From the NCBI GenBank assembly GCA_015178975.1, contig WHVD01000058.1:474459-538458 (forward strand): a DNA stretch of 64,000 nucleotides, read 5' to 3'. The notes beneath the pieces are model-generated. The model saw only the letters and a program-made list of their open reading frames with translations, ran no database searches and was not told where the DNA came from. This document shows, one piece after another, positions 35,310-46,194 of the stretch (position 1 is the stretch's first letter; each line of letters begins with the position of its first letter). Both the position numbers and the translations under genes were made by a program. Source of the DNA: Hysterangium stoloniferum. Lineage: Eukaryota; Basidiomycota; Agaricomycetes; Hysterangiales; Hysterangiaceae.

Positions 35310-35695
35310 GTTGGATAACACCATAAAACCTCTCTTGCTATATTTGGATGAACAAGAGTATGCAGGGTCAAAATAATGAAGGGACCACACAGACACATAA
35401 GGAACCAAGGTGTGGCACATGTCTCATTGTTCTCTTTGTCTCATAGTCCCCTTATTCTATATCTCCTTTGTTCCTATCACTAATTACTATCCTCAGTATA
35501 TATATACTGTAGCCAGAGCATCCCCACCTCAGTCCATTATATATATATGTATATGAGACTGATGTGAGCTGTTTTACTTTTATTATGCATTCCAGTATGC
35601 TGACATGTACTATAGTTTATTATTAGGTATCTTATATATAGTCCATTATACACATATATGAGACTGAGTTTATCATTAGGTCTTACTTTCTAACA
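35310..35695 (+). repeat. 5' LTR of the Copia-like element
   Basis: Begins TGTTGGATAACACC and ends CTTACTTTCTAACA, followed at once by GGTTATGGGCC, a primer-binding-site-like sequence. The gag frame starts at 35742. The interior contains a duplicated segment (GAGACTGA, GTCCATTATA) around 35520-35660. The start is less certain than the end. Confidence 0.55.
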
Positions 35696-36105
35696 GGTTA
35701 TGGGCCTATACTTTTAAGTAGGACTGCCATTATCTAATTTTTTGTCCTCCACCATTGCACCTCTCTTACCTATGACTACCCCACTATCCATGGATGCTCT
35801 TGCACCTTCCATCACTCTCATCTGCACCAATATCACATACACAAGACCAAAAATTGACAAGCTTAAGTCAAATGACTGCCCTTGGCTTCATGCTGTGGAC
35901 CTCTTTATCACCCTCACTGGGTTTTCTGGAGATGTTGATGGCACAATTCCTAAACATGACTATACTGAGCCTTGTGCCAAGGCTAACTGGTTGGTGAATG
36001 ACTCCTTGGCTGCTGCATTAATTGCTTCCACTGTTGAGTTGTCTGAACAGGAATATATTGATTGTAAACAAGGTGTGAAGGCCTGTTGGGAGCTATCCAG
36101 ACATT

Positions 36106-36490
36106 CCAGCTTCGTCTATGCCAAACTGCTAATCATGAAGAGCTGTATGGTTGGGTAGGGGAAGAGCATTAGCTCTTCGGGTATGCGTGGTAAGACTCAC
36201 CACTCGGGAGGGCAAGCCTTCCCTATGCAATTACAACTCTCACAATTAATCAGATTGGTATTATAATGGCTGTCACTAAATACAGAAAGGGGGTGGGTGG
36301 GTGGGTAAAAACGATGAGAAACGGAAGTAAACGAGTGTTGATATGATAGAGAGTGAAAAACCATCGAGAAGGAAAGATGATCAAGACATCATAAGAGAAA
36401 AAGAGTGTGGGCGTTCTTCATACGCTCAGTTGGACGTTGAGTGCCAAACTGCTCCTGGCAAGCCAGGGATTGTGTGGCACTCTGAACTAT
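36106..36490 (-). repeat. DIRS terminal pair A2-B2
   Basis: B2 is 36106-36307 and A2 is 36308-36490, as plus-strand coordinates. Together they equal the solo unit at 10438-10828 in layout. B2 holds a hairpin GAAGAGC-ATTA-GCTCTTC at 36161-36178. A2 holds GAGTGCCA (36438) pairing with TGGCACTC (36475). Confidence 0.75.
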
Positions 36491-37139
36491 CCAGCTTCAT
36501 CTATGCCAAACTGCTAATCATGAAGAGCTGTATGGTTGGGTAGGGGAAGAGCATTAGCTCTTTGGGTATGTGTGGTAAAACTCACCACTCACCCACCAAG
36601 GCTTGCCTACCACCGTGGTGAGGATGCGCCACCTACCCAACCCTAGGCAGGCCCAGTTTGTACAGAAAGGTTTGCCATATGACGAGAGGTAATTTGTTCA
36701 AAGGCCCTGATATATGTCTCATAGGCTAGGGATTTCCATCTGCCCGCTAAATGGACAATCTCAGGATCGACTCCTTGCGCTAAGAAAAAGGAAGCACCAC
36801 CAATGCGAAATGAGTGGCCGAAGGTCATTCCCCATCCCCAGGCTCCAAGGATTGAGTTGATCCATTCGAGTGCCGCTTTCTTTACCAAAGGTCTGATATT
36901 GCCATTGCCATCTCGCCAGCAGAAAAGGGGATCATTGGGCCCAGCTGGGACAATTCGCAACAAGTTGATTAAGGCCTCGATGGGACAGACTCCTTGCTGG
37001 TGTTAGGATACACACACAGGCCGGGTTTCTGGAGAAACCCGTGGGATATCCGGTAGGACTTGGCTTCAGCTTATAGGCTGCGCCCTCGCTAGATCGTGTT
37101 GTCCAATTTCAAACGGACGGGGATCCCGGGGAGTCCAAG

Positions 37140-37222
37140 CGGGGTTCGTAGGTCGTAGGTCGTAAGTTGGGGGTCGTGGGTCGTAGGTCGGAGGTCGTGG
37201 GTCGTGAGTCGTGAGTCGAGAT
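37140..37222 (+). repeat. Heptamer array GGTCGTR
   Basis: About ten imperfect copies of GGTCGTA, GGTCGTG or GAGTCGT in succession. Confidence 0.8.
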
Positions 37223-37490
37223 AGTTGAGAGAGATAGATGTGCCGGAGCCCGTGGGCTCCGACTAGTGAAAGCGATGTGAATCAAGTAAGGTTTTTAGAG
37301 TGGAAAATGTTATTAGATTACTGGGGGGAATCTAAGCTAATTTTCTGACTGGATTGTATGTACAACATCTGCCAGTTTATATAGACCATGGAGTGAATGA
37401 CATACCAAATCCAGTAATAATGAAACGAAACTAACAAAACATAAAACGGGAATAGTAAACACCAAATTGGTGTTAGGAACGGAATGGAAT

Positions 37491-37725
37491 GGAACGGAAC
37501 GGAACGGAACGGAACGGAACGGAACGGAACGGAACGGAACGGAACGGAACGGAACGGAACGGAACGGAACGGAACGGAACGGAACGGAACGGAACGGAAC
37601 GGAACGGAACGGAACGGAACGGAACGGAACGGAACGGAACGGAACGGAACGGAACGGAACGGAACGGAACGGAACGGAACGGAACGGAACGGAACGGAAC
37701 GGAACGGAACGGAACGGAACGGAAC
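37491..37725 (+). repeat. Perfect GGAAC pentamer microsatellite, 47 copies
   Basis: 235 bp of uninterrupted GGAAC, edged by GGAATGGAAT on the left and GGAGCGGAG on the right. The unit contains no stop codon in any of the six frames, so long spurious frames (RSVPF on one strand, ERNGT on the other) appear on both strands. Confidence 0.97.
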
Positions 37726-39069
37726 GGAGCGGAGTCCAAATTGTGACAAAGCATAACCCATAACGGGAAAAGGAGCGGGAGCGGAGTCCTAAATTGTGAC
37801 AGGTCATTTGACTAAAACGGGAACAGGGCTCGATTAGAGTGGTGACGGGATTCTGAGCGGGGTCCGGTGACTGATGCGTGGGACGAAGACAGACATAGAC
37901 AGAGACAGAGTCCGGGGGAAGTCCAGTGACTGATATGTGTCATATTGAGGTCGAATGTAACTAGTCTTGATGTAACAGAGTCCAGGCAGGAAATCCTATA
38001 AACAGACGATTGGTGCTTGTAGCGCGTGGGGGCATACAGGTTAGTGCCCGGAGTCCGGCAGGATTGTCCAGTCGTAACAGTTGGTCCGTTATGAAAACTG
38101 ATTGGGGGACTCCAGGTTTGGCCGTCTTTGATGATGGTAGGTCCAAATGTGCATAGCATTTACCGTCAATGTCGTGGCTGATCCACACATCCTTTCGCGA
38201 TAGGTGTTTTCTGGCATCATATCGCGCATAAGCAGGAACTGTGACCTCCCCAAAACGCATTAGTCCCCAGAAGGCACATGAAGCGGCTGGCCATATGCAA
38301 GCATCGAAGGTATTGTTCAGGTCTAGGGTCGCTTTCAAGGCAGTTAGCATCCCAAGCTTTACTGGGGGCTGTGGAGGACGCCTTCATGATTTGCCCTGCA
38401 AGTTCTCTAGGCCCTGCAGTGACCAGTTGATCCTCAAATGCTCATCCTCTGACAGTGGAGGTGGCCAACCATGTGCTAAGTGCCACGCCCTGATTGCTGA
38501 GAGGTACTTCCTTATCCCGCTGACTGAGATCATTTCAAAATGTGTCCCACCGGTGAGGTTTTCCCCTAGGTATGATGGGTCTGCTGATGCCCATAGTGCG
38601 AAGGAGTGCAGCAGTGGGAAGTATGCTGGTAGTCTATCGGATTCAGGAACTGAGAAAATGTCACAAAAAATATGAAATTTGTGTAAGCCAGCACCGTACC
38701 CATTAGTATCCTGCAGTGATGCCTCTGAGGCAATACCGGTGAGGAGGTGCAGTATGGGGTGGTCTATGTTAGAATTAAAGTGCAGGTATGCGTCAATATG
38801 TCGTGGACGCAAACAAAAAGCGTTAGTATTACTAAGCAGCTATACAGTAGTTACCTATCTATTTACATAAGAATGCAAGATTACTAACTAAATATATACT
38901 ATATTTCAACAGTCTACTGTGGCTGGTGGAGGTATGTTGACCCCTCTCCATCTGAACAGCCTCTCACCTGACTTACATGCTGGTCTCAGGGTTGATGGGA
39001 GGAGGTGCAGATGGCTTGCTGCTGGCGTCCATGGGGGTGGAGTGACTGGAGCTGAAATTGTGACTGGTA

Positions 39070-40600
39070 CTACAACGATTGGATCCGATGCTCCAGATGC
39101 TTGGGGATAGTAATCTCAGTATGGGTGCGTGCCCTTGGAAAGCCCTTGAGGAATTGGGCGATATGTCTGTGTGAGAGAGCATCTGATACATTGTGCCTTG
39201 ATGGTACGTACTCGGCTTTCAGTTGAATTTGGTTCATGGCTAAGAGTTTGTATATCTCTTTGAGGATTCCGTTTGTCTCTCTGCTGCGTGATCTGCCTTT
39301 GTCCAGGATAGCTACAACCCCGCTGTTGTCTGACTGCACCAGAAAGGTCGAATGTGATGGGTGCTGCTGGTGTAATAAGCTGCTTTGTAGGGCTACTCTC
39401 AAGCCCAACTCCATGACAACCGCCTCTGCCCATCCAATATCGAATTGGCGGTGTGGGCCTACTTTGAAACCTGGTGCCCACTTCCATACCGCCTACTGGT
39501 TGCCAACCACCACACCTAGCCCGAAGGAGGTGCTGGTATCCCCCCACCATCCTATGTCTATGACCTCTGATGAGGGGATAGGTAGCTCGTTTGGAAGATG
39601 TTGTAGAATAAAATGGATCCATGAGAGGTCGGCTAGCACTGCTAGGCTTGGGTGTAGTGATGCCCTTCATGACTGAAAACTGGATGTGAATGTGGAAATG
39701 GAGCGTAGAAATGGTCGTATCCACAGGAAGATGGATGATATGTGCACTAACTTTCCATGCAGCTTCTCTGCCTCGTTCACCAGAAAAAGTGTGTCCTCCA
39801 CTGCCCATTGGCTGATCAATTCGAGGGTGGCCTGTAGCTTCTCTGGTGGGATTGTAACTGTCTTGGCAGCCAAGTCCCACACAAAACCGATGTATTTCTG
39901 TTTGGTGGAGAATGGCCATGTTTTGCTCCAGCTCCATGGTACGCTGAATTGTGATGTTAGGGCTATAAAGTCCTCCTTGGTCCAAGATTGCCTGGGTGGG
40001 CGAATGGCGAGGAAGTCATCTACCCATTTGAGGAGCCACCTGAAGCCCACCTTCCTGTACAGTGCTATCAGCATGTCGGCAATGCTGCCAAATACTCCAG
40101 CACTCAATGCCAGGCCAAATGCCACTGCTCGGTCTACGTAAAGCTTGTTGTCCCAGAATATGCAACATGCGTTCTGTTGATCTGGTCTTATGGGTGTGAC
40201 TCAGTATGCGGCTGAAATGTCGAATGTGGCTGCTACGCAGCCATCCGGCAAGGATAGGATCAGAGCTGCAGCATCCAAGAAGGTACCCCACTCTGTGGGG
40301 AAGTCATCTGGGTTTATGCCGCTGTTTATGGAGGGGTGTTCTGTGTCTCTCCATGGGAAGGAAAGGTCTTGGATTAGGCGTTAAGTGTCTGAGTGTGGTT
40401 TGGGGATCAGGCCCAAGGGTGATGTCTGGAATGGGCCAATGAGTTGCTCCAGCTCATCTGGCATGTAGCCTTTGGAATAGCATCCTGCCTCCTGCTCACT
40501 TGATATGTATCTGTAAATAAAGTCCGTGTCTAATAGTGAAGATTTGTGATTTTCGAAAAATGAGTGTGTGAGATAGGTGGGTTTTAACCCCAATGTCAAA
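39070..40600 (-). pseudogene. Reverse transcriptase-RNase H of the DIRS element
   Basis: 40125-39667 reads AFGLALSAGVFGSIADML, KVGFRWLLKWVDDFLAI and KQKYIGFVWDLAAKTV. WVDD is the RT catalytic box, and the spacing to YIGFVWD is typical of DIRS-like RTs. The RNase H follows at about 39414-39116 with VQSDNSGVVAILDKGRS and YVPSRHNVSDALSH. Upstream frames to 40600 (DELEQLIGPFQTSPLGLIPK) belong to the RT N-terminal part. Several frame changes show decay. Confidence 0.78.
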
Positions 40601-41159
40601 CCTGTTTATTAAACCTGATATAATGTTCTGCCAATCCTGGAATATACTGTATTTACACAATGTACCTGCCGCTGCAAAGGGATCAAGTGGTGTGGTGACC
40701 TGACGAGGGTCAGAGCTGCCTGCAGGCTCCTGCTCCATGGTCTTTTTCGAGGCAGATGCTACAGGCATGCATTTGATGCAACTGTCACCCCACTTGCACT
40801 GTGATCCCAATGCCCAGCCAAAGCAGAACTGCTTGCCATCAGGGGCTGCCAGGGTGTGTTTGTTTCTGGCGTTCTGGGCAATGGGGGTGGCATTCTTCCC
40901 TGCTGTGGTGAGCCTGGCACTTCAATCTGCTGGAAAGTGTCCTTGTGCTCCAGACCGAAAGCAGTGAGACCTATCCCCTTCAGGGTGTGGTTTCTTTCGT
41001 GATGCCGACTGATGGGCTGGGGGTCCTGCTGAGCGAGGGCGCTTTGGTGGGGTGACTGAAGGGCCATTAATCCTTGATGCCTGAAGTGCTGCTCGAGTCG
41101 AGATTATGGTCAGTGCATTGGAGTCCAAGCAGCCTAGATCATGGGCAAGGTTGTGGGCT

Positions 41160-42389
41160 GCTGCTTCTCATTGCTGGGTGTCATAGTCCATAGCAACCTC
41201 CCAACTATGCGACTTTGCGATGGTTGTTATGATCGAGTGGTGTGCCATGAGTGCATTGGCATGGGCATCCCCACCATGTGCCCTTGTGTGGTCAACTGCC
41301 ACTGCTGCGGCAGCTAGCCAGTCAATGATGCTAATCCCCTTCTCATTCTCACGATCTAGCCCTTTGGCCATAATGCTACCCGATGGTGAGAAGGTAAATT
41401 CTCCTGTGCCCCGTTCAGCCTTCCGGTGAGCTTCTGTTGTGAGTGCTGTGTATGGGACATAGTGCAAGTTCCTAAAGGCTTCCTCCACTTTCCGTGGTAT
41501 AGCTGAAAGGTGAAAAGGTGGGAGAGGATCATGAGTGCCAGATCATTGCGAAAAGCCATCAGCAGGAGGGGGGGGGTAAATGACCACTGCTTGCATGCCC
41601 TGTGTCCTTCAGACCGCAGTATGGCATGTAGACTGCACTCTCCAGATCACAATGTGATCCTTCTGGGAGCCAGCAGCATCCCAGGACAGAATGACTGGGC
41701 AGAAATGCCTGTGTACTGCAAGGCGCCCCAAAACAGGTAAGGTGCTGCATGCTGCAAGCACCACAGATGGAAATGACTGCAGTCATGGGGGGGGGGAGGA
41801 GACACTCACGGATCTCCAAGGCATTGGCCTTGAACCCTGGGATGATATCTGGTACTGGGGTCCTCTTGCTGACCCTGGAACTGTCAGCATTCAGCACTGT
41901 AGTATTGGCCCACTGCACTGTGTCCGGGTCTGAGAATAATCTCATCATGCCTGGGGGACCGTCCGATGTTGCCATGCCCTCTCGTTCAATGGGGGTACAA
42001 TTGCTTGCCAGTGCATTCCGCTGGGCCATCAGTAGCGCAATCTGTGTGTCCAGATGTTCGATTTCACATGCAGGCAACTGAGGGCCTGCAAGTTGGCTCT
42101 GCTCATTGTCACCAGGGCTGTCGGCCTGTGGTACAGCTGGGGGATCAGCAGTCACTGCTGCTGCGGGTGGTGGTAATTCCGTCCTCATGTTGGTGTGGTG
42201 TGAGGCATTCCACTCACCTAAGTTAATGCCTAAGTGTGCAAATACCCCTTGAGGTGTAGGCCCAGTTGTCATCCTATGTGATAAAACGATGAGAAACAGA
42301 AGTAAATGAGTGTTGATATGATAGAGAGTGAAAAACTGTCGAGAAGGAAAGACAATCAAGACATCGTAAGAGAAAAAGAGTGTGGGCAT
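41160..42389 (-). pseudogene. Gag-like frames of the DIRS element
   Basis: 42389-41559 and 41488-41168 are consecutive frames with a Pro/Ala-rich start, a segment EIEHLDTQIALLMAQRNALA that looks coiled-coil-like, and IIPGFKANALEIRE. The second frame contains SGSIMAKGLDRENEKGIS and WLAAAAVAVDHTRA. Their place upstream of the RT in reading direction is the usual gag position. I recognise no specific domain. Confidence 0.5.
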
Positions 42390-42942
42390 TCTTCATATGC
42401 TCAGCTGGACGTTGAGTGCCGAACTGCTCCCGGCAAGCCAGGGATCGTGCAGCACTCTGAACTAGTCACCAGAGTGAAGGGCCTATCTGCCAAGTGCAAC
42501 TGCTCCAGGAAGCCCTCACAGCCTGGTGCACCTGATCCACTCCCTTACTGGTCACTGCCAAGAAGATCTGTTCCTTAATCAATTGTGCCTATCAGATAGG
42601 TGACATTTTTAAAGATCTTTTGAAATGTATTGCCCTCTTGGGCTCCCTCAGAAATGATTTTGGCAATATACAGTTCATTATCACTCAGGATATATCTGCA
42701 TCCTCTGAATATACCCCTTTCACATCCACCCAATTTCATGTCTATTTGGATAACAAGCAAAATCTCATAAATTCTAACAAAACACATCCTACCAAATTGA
42801 TTGCTTTACTGCACAACAGCCTTCAAAGTCCAATTTTATGATATGCTCTAACTGCAAATGCCATTATCATGATGCAGAATTCTGTGTTCATCCTGGTGGA
42901 GGTATGGCTGGCAAGACCATTGAGGAGTCCAAGCAGGCTCAT

Positions 42943-43687
42943 TGTTAAGATATAAGCTAAAAAGGGAAGGAAGACTCTAAGTTGGGGGTCCAATGATTAA
43001 AAATGAACTTAATTGGGGGGCTGACAATAGAGATTGTAATAGTCAGGAGATCTGACTCTATAATCGCAGGAGCTTGGCTTCAACTTATGTGTTGCACCCT
43101 TGTACGAACTGTTAGGGTGCTCTGGTATTTCAAACAAAGCAAATAGTATGATAGAGATGAAGTTCAACACTTAGCTCAATCAACTGGGGGGCCGAAATAC
43201 TAAGAGTCATATAGTAAGAGTTCAAGGCTGGCTGAGAACATCTTTGGGAGTATGGAGAAAGGGAGAATGAGACTGAAAACTAGTAGAGGGTAATCTAAGT
43301 CGATTTTGAACTAAATAACTGTAGCATACATGTAGAAAATTATATACTATGACAAGATAAATGACCAGAGGGCCAATCAAGGAAGCGAAAGGTGAAGTGG
43401 ATCATCAGAAGTCAATGACAAGGTGGGGAGACTAAATGTAATATACTAAACAGTATTAAAGGGGTCTGAGGTGGCAAGTGAGACATGTAAAGGGGAGATG
43501 GTGATGGGAGAGAGAACAGGATGGGGATGGAATGGAAAACTAAAAAGGTTAACTACTATAGTGAAACAAGTGTTGGGTGGGGGTGCTGCGAGTGGTAATA
43601 CTTAGGGTGGGGGTTCTGACAGTGAGTTGACGGTGGGTTTGGGGCCTAAAACAGGTCACAGGGGACCAAAACAATGGGATCCTAACA
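42943..43687 (+). mobile_element. Solo LTR inside the Copia gag
   Basis: About 745 bp from TGTTAAGATATAAGC to GGGATCCTAACA, with inverted ends TGTTAxGAT and ATCCTAACA. Gag sequence continues on both sides (KQA before, ATATPTVPP after). Flanks CTCAT and CTTGT agree only partly, so any target duplication has decayed. It shares CTTGGCTTCAACTTAT and AATCTAAG tracts with the insertion at 37001. Confidence 0.65.
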
Positions 43688-44297
43688 CTTGTGGCCTGAA
43701 ATCAATTGGTTCCACTGCTGCAACTGCCACCCCCACTGTCCCTCCTTCTGCTCCACACACAGTTTCCATTCAGTGACAGGGTGCTGATGACTGTATCTAT
43801 ATTGTCAACATGAACTCATTGGACAATTCCTCTTCAGAAACACCTACTGCAAATCTGGCCATACTCCCCTCTCCTACCTCTTCGACACCATTACCCTTTT
43901 CCACCTCTTCATTCCCCACTTTGGCACAGAATGCTGTCAAATATGGTGGTTGGCTCATTGTTGAGGAGGAGTTGATCACAAATATAGATTGGTCTACATA
44001 TAGCACCCCATCCACCATGACAACAATTCCTACTTCCAATATTAATCCACTCTCTCAATCATACTGCACACCGTTTTCCACTGACTTGCACCCATAGTGG
44101 TGCTTCTGTTCATGTCTCTCATAGCTGTACTGATTTCATGGCCCCTAAAGGCTGTTACACCTCACTCTGTCAAAGGGGTTGGTGGTTCATCTGTATGGGC
44201 AATTGGCATTGGGGATATAAAGCTTCATATATGTAGGCTGGGGAATGCACCTAATCCTACAAAATGTTCTCTATATTCCAGATGCTACAATGTGTGA

Positions 44298-45067
44298 AAA
44301 TCACACTTGCCCTGAGAACAGGAATAAAACTGTTCTAATGCATCCATCTTCCAATTGACTGGCATGAAATGATCCTTCAACTTCTTGATGAATGAGTCCC
44401 AGGGAGGCAATGCTAAAAACTCTGTTAGATATTTTAGGAGTCTTAATGTATCAGGGCAAAGCACATTATTGTATAACGCTCACTACATGATGTTTATATA
44501 CCTAAATACCTAATTCAATCTCAGAATCAAACATCTGAGACAATACCGGAGTCTCACAGCTTCTATGGCTCGCAGACTCCAACACTCCCCCTCGAGCCTT
44601 AGAAGCTCGCATTACTATTCGACCATACATAGGTCGACCAATGTCGTTCCAAACGACCGGGGAGTTATCCGAATGGTACAAGGTCATGTTTAGTGAGTCC
44701 TGCTCTCACGAACCTGCCCAGGTCCTCCTCACCCCTTAACACTCTTCCGTAATGCACTACAGCTCCCTAAGACTCTACTAGTCATAGCATTCTCTCTGGT
44801 AGAGATTTCCTATCCCTCCGGCTCACGATACCTGTCGGGCTGCCATCCTCAGGCTCGATGGCTCCGGAACATACATATCTTCGGCACCTTCGTCAGCCAG
44901 GTCATCGCAGCGTTATCTGGAGCATATTCATATGTGCAAGGGATTGCGTCAAATGAGGCGAGAGGTGAGGATAATCGACAGCGTGCAACTTGAAAATCTG
45001 AGACAATACCGGAGTCTCGCAGCTTCTATGGCTCACAGACTCCAACAAACTCCACCTTCCCCGATGC
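44298..45067 (-). repeat. Two LTR starts of a Copia-like family
   Basis: A ~55-bp stretch (GAGACAATACCGGAGTCT, GCAGCTTCTATGGCTC, CAGACTCCAACA on the plus strand) occurs at about 44538-44592 and again at about 45002-45054. Read on the minus strand each begins TGTTGGAGTCTG, an LTR-like start. No complete LTR or internal gene is seen between them. Confidence 0.55.
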
Positions 45068-46087
45068 CTACCATTCCACCATCTGAAGTTTGGTGAGAGT
45101 GGCACCAGTAAGGTGGATGTGGGTCCTTGGCTTGAGTTTCTTGTCATGTGTGTCTTCATAATTTTTGAACCCATCTTCACAGGATCTGAGCCAGACTTTC
45201 AACCTGTTGGCTGTCAGAGGTCCAGCAAAAGGGGAAACTATTTTGTTTGACATTTTTGACACTGATGGAGAAGTCAGATGATGGATGTATGGAGGTGGGA
45301 ATGGTGAGATGAGTGGAAGATGAAGGATTCAATGACAGGAGGGCTGTGGGAATGTGAATGAGTCGAAAGGCTCTGGGCCTGATGAATCCAAATCTGAGTC
45401 TGGGACAGTGGATGTCCATTGATTATGAAGGCGACAACATGGTTCTGTGTAAGGGCCAATAATTGGAAACTCAAATTGAGCAGTGGTGTTCCTTGTGTAG
45501 TGAACAGTTGATGGATCCAGTGCAAAGCAGGAAGGCAACAAGCTAGTAGTGAATAGGGAAAGTCAGTCCATCAGTTGCAGCTTCACTAAGTCTCAGTCCA
45601 AGTGTTGATAGACTCAAGTATATTTGTCAATGAACAGAGACAGTAGTACACAATAGTGATGGTAGGTAAAACAATAATGAAGAAACTACTACACATATTT
45701 ATCCTAATTATCTAAGGAGTGGATATTAAATATTAAAGGTCCATTGTGGTAAGCCTCACCAGGCTTACAGAGACTTGGAGAAGAGTAGCAACCACCACCA
45801 ATTTGGATCAATCTCCCCAGAAATTTAAGAAGAGATATGCAAGTGAGAGGATGACAAACATTGTAAATCAACAAGAGCATCCAGGAAATGGTGGAGAGAA
45901 GTACTCTATCCCAGGTACCATTGGTGTGGATTTTCTTGAGAATGGGGGAGAAATTGAGGCTTACATGGAGGCTGCTATGGCCACCATACATCAGAAACAA
46001 GGGTGAATTGCCACATTGCATTGTTTTACACAATAATTGATGCTTGTCCAGTTTGGTGAAAAGAACTATTTCTGAAGTGAAAGCCAA
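45068..46087 (-). mobile_element. Retrotransposon gag and pol debris
   Basis: 45262-45068 reads FAGPLTANRLKVWLRSCEDG and KKLKPRTHIHLTGATLT, a gag-like segment. 46087-45704 reads CGNSPLFLMYGGHSSLHVSL, like the NxSTGxSPFxLxYG segment at the end of a Gypsy-type integrase. The pieces are in the wrong order for one element, and each is short. Confidence 0.4.
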
Positions 46088-46194
46088 AGATGGTGAGGGA
46101 ATTGCCGATGGGCCTTTAAATGTCTGTCAGTTCTGTGAGGTTGTACCAGATTCTGACTTCCCTCATTCCACAGAGAGAAATATCAACGTGCAGT

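Larger units (their letters stand above)
37001..37965. mobile_element. Insertion in the recombinase gene, LTR-like, carrying satellites
   Basis: Begins TGTTAGGATACAC and shares AGGACTTGGCTTCAGCTTAT with the solo LTR at 32896-33599 and a weaker version with 42943-43687. The recombinase frame stops at its right edge (HQ then GACTAG) and resumes at its left edge. The right end is blurred, and I see no clean target duplication. It contains a heptamer array and a pentamer microsatellite. Confidence 0.6.
36643..38812 (-). pseudogene. Tyrosine recombinase of the DIRS element, interrupted
   Basis: 38812-38384 encodes the N-terminal core-binding-like part (HIDAYLHFNSNIDHPI, SGIRKYLSAIRAWHL). 38350-37966 begins the catalytic part with WGLMRFGEVTV, holding the first catalytic Arg. 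After an insertion at 37001-37965 it resumes at about 37000 with QQGVCPIEALINLLRIVPAG. It ends in WGMTFGHSFRIGGASFFLA (the HxxR box), AGRWKS and YETYIRAF (candidate nucleophile Tyr). The break falls between the Arg box and the HxxR box, so the enzyme is dead. A frame change also occurs between 38384 and 38350. Confidence 0.8.
36106..42463 (-). mobile_element. PAT/Ngaro-type DIRS retrotransposon with split direct repeats
   Basis: Read on the minus strand the order is A1 (42463-42283), gag-like frames, reverse transcriptase, RNase H, tyrosine recombinase, B1 (36590-36491), A2 (36490-36308), B2 (36307-36106). A1 and A2 are ~183-bp direct copies (both contain GAGAGTGAAAAAC on the plus strand and end TCTGAACTA). 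B1 and B2 are direct copies starting CCAGCTTC on the plus strand. This A1-internal-B1-A2-B2 order is the hallmark of PAT/Ngaro elements, which integrate with a tyrosine recombinase and not a DDE integrase. It sits inside a Copia gag. The recombinase gene is interrupted, so this copy cannot move on its own. Confidence 0.82.
35742..44297 (+). pseudogene. Copia-like gag-protease, split by two insertions
   Basis: Three separated pieces form one decayed gene. 35742-36105 encodes the gag N-terminus up to KACWELSRH. 42464-42942 resumes with HQSEGPICQVQLLQEALTA, then KDLLKCIALLGSLRNDFG, and a CCHC zinc knuckle (CSNCKCHYHDAEFC) followed by GGGMAGKTIEESKQA. 43688-44297 resumes with ATATPTVPPSAPHTVS and the protease region (VTPHSVKGVGGSS, AIGIGDIKLHI). 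A DIRS-like element separates pieces one and two; a solo LTR separates two and three. At least one stop also lies in piece two. Integrase and RT are missing after about 44300. Confidence 0.75.

Noticed and set aside
36343-36543. 66-codon plus-strand frame
   Set aside because: It is the A2-B1 junction of the DIRS terminal repeats, and the same sequence gives a similar chance frame at 42306.
37318-37807. Open frames of RSVPF and ERNGT repeats on both strands
   Set aside because: They are translations of the GGAAC microsatellite, whose unit has no stop in any frame.
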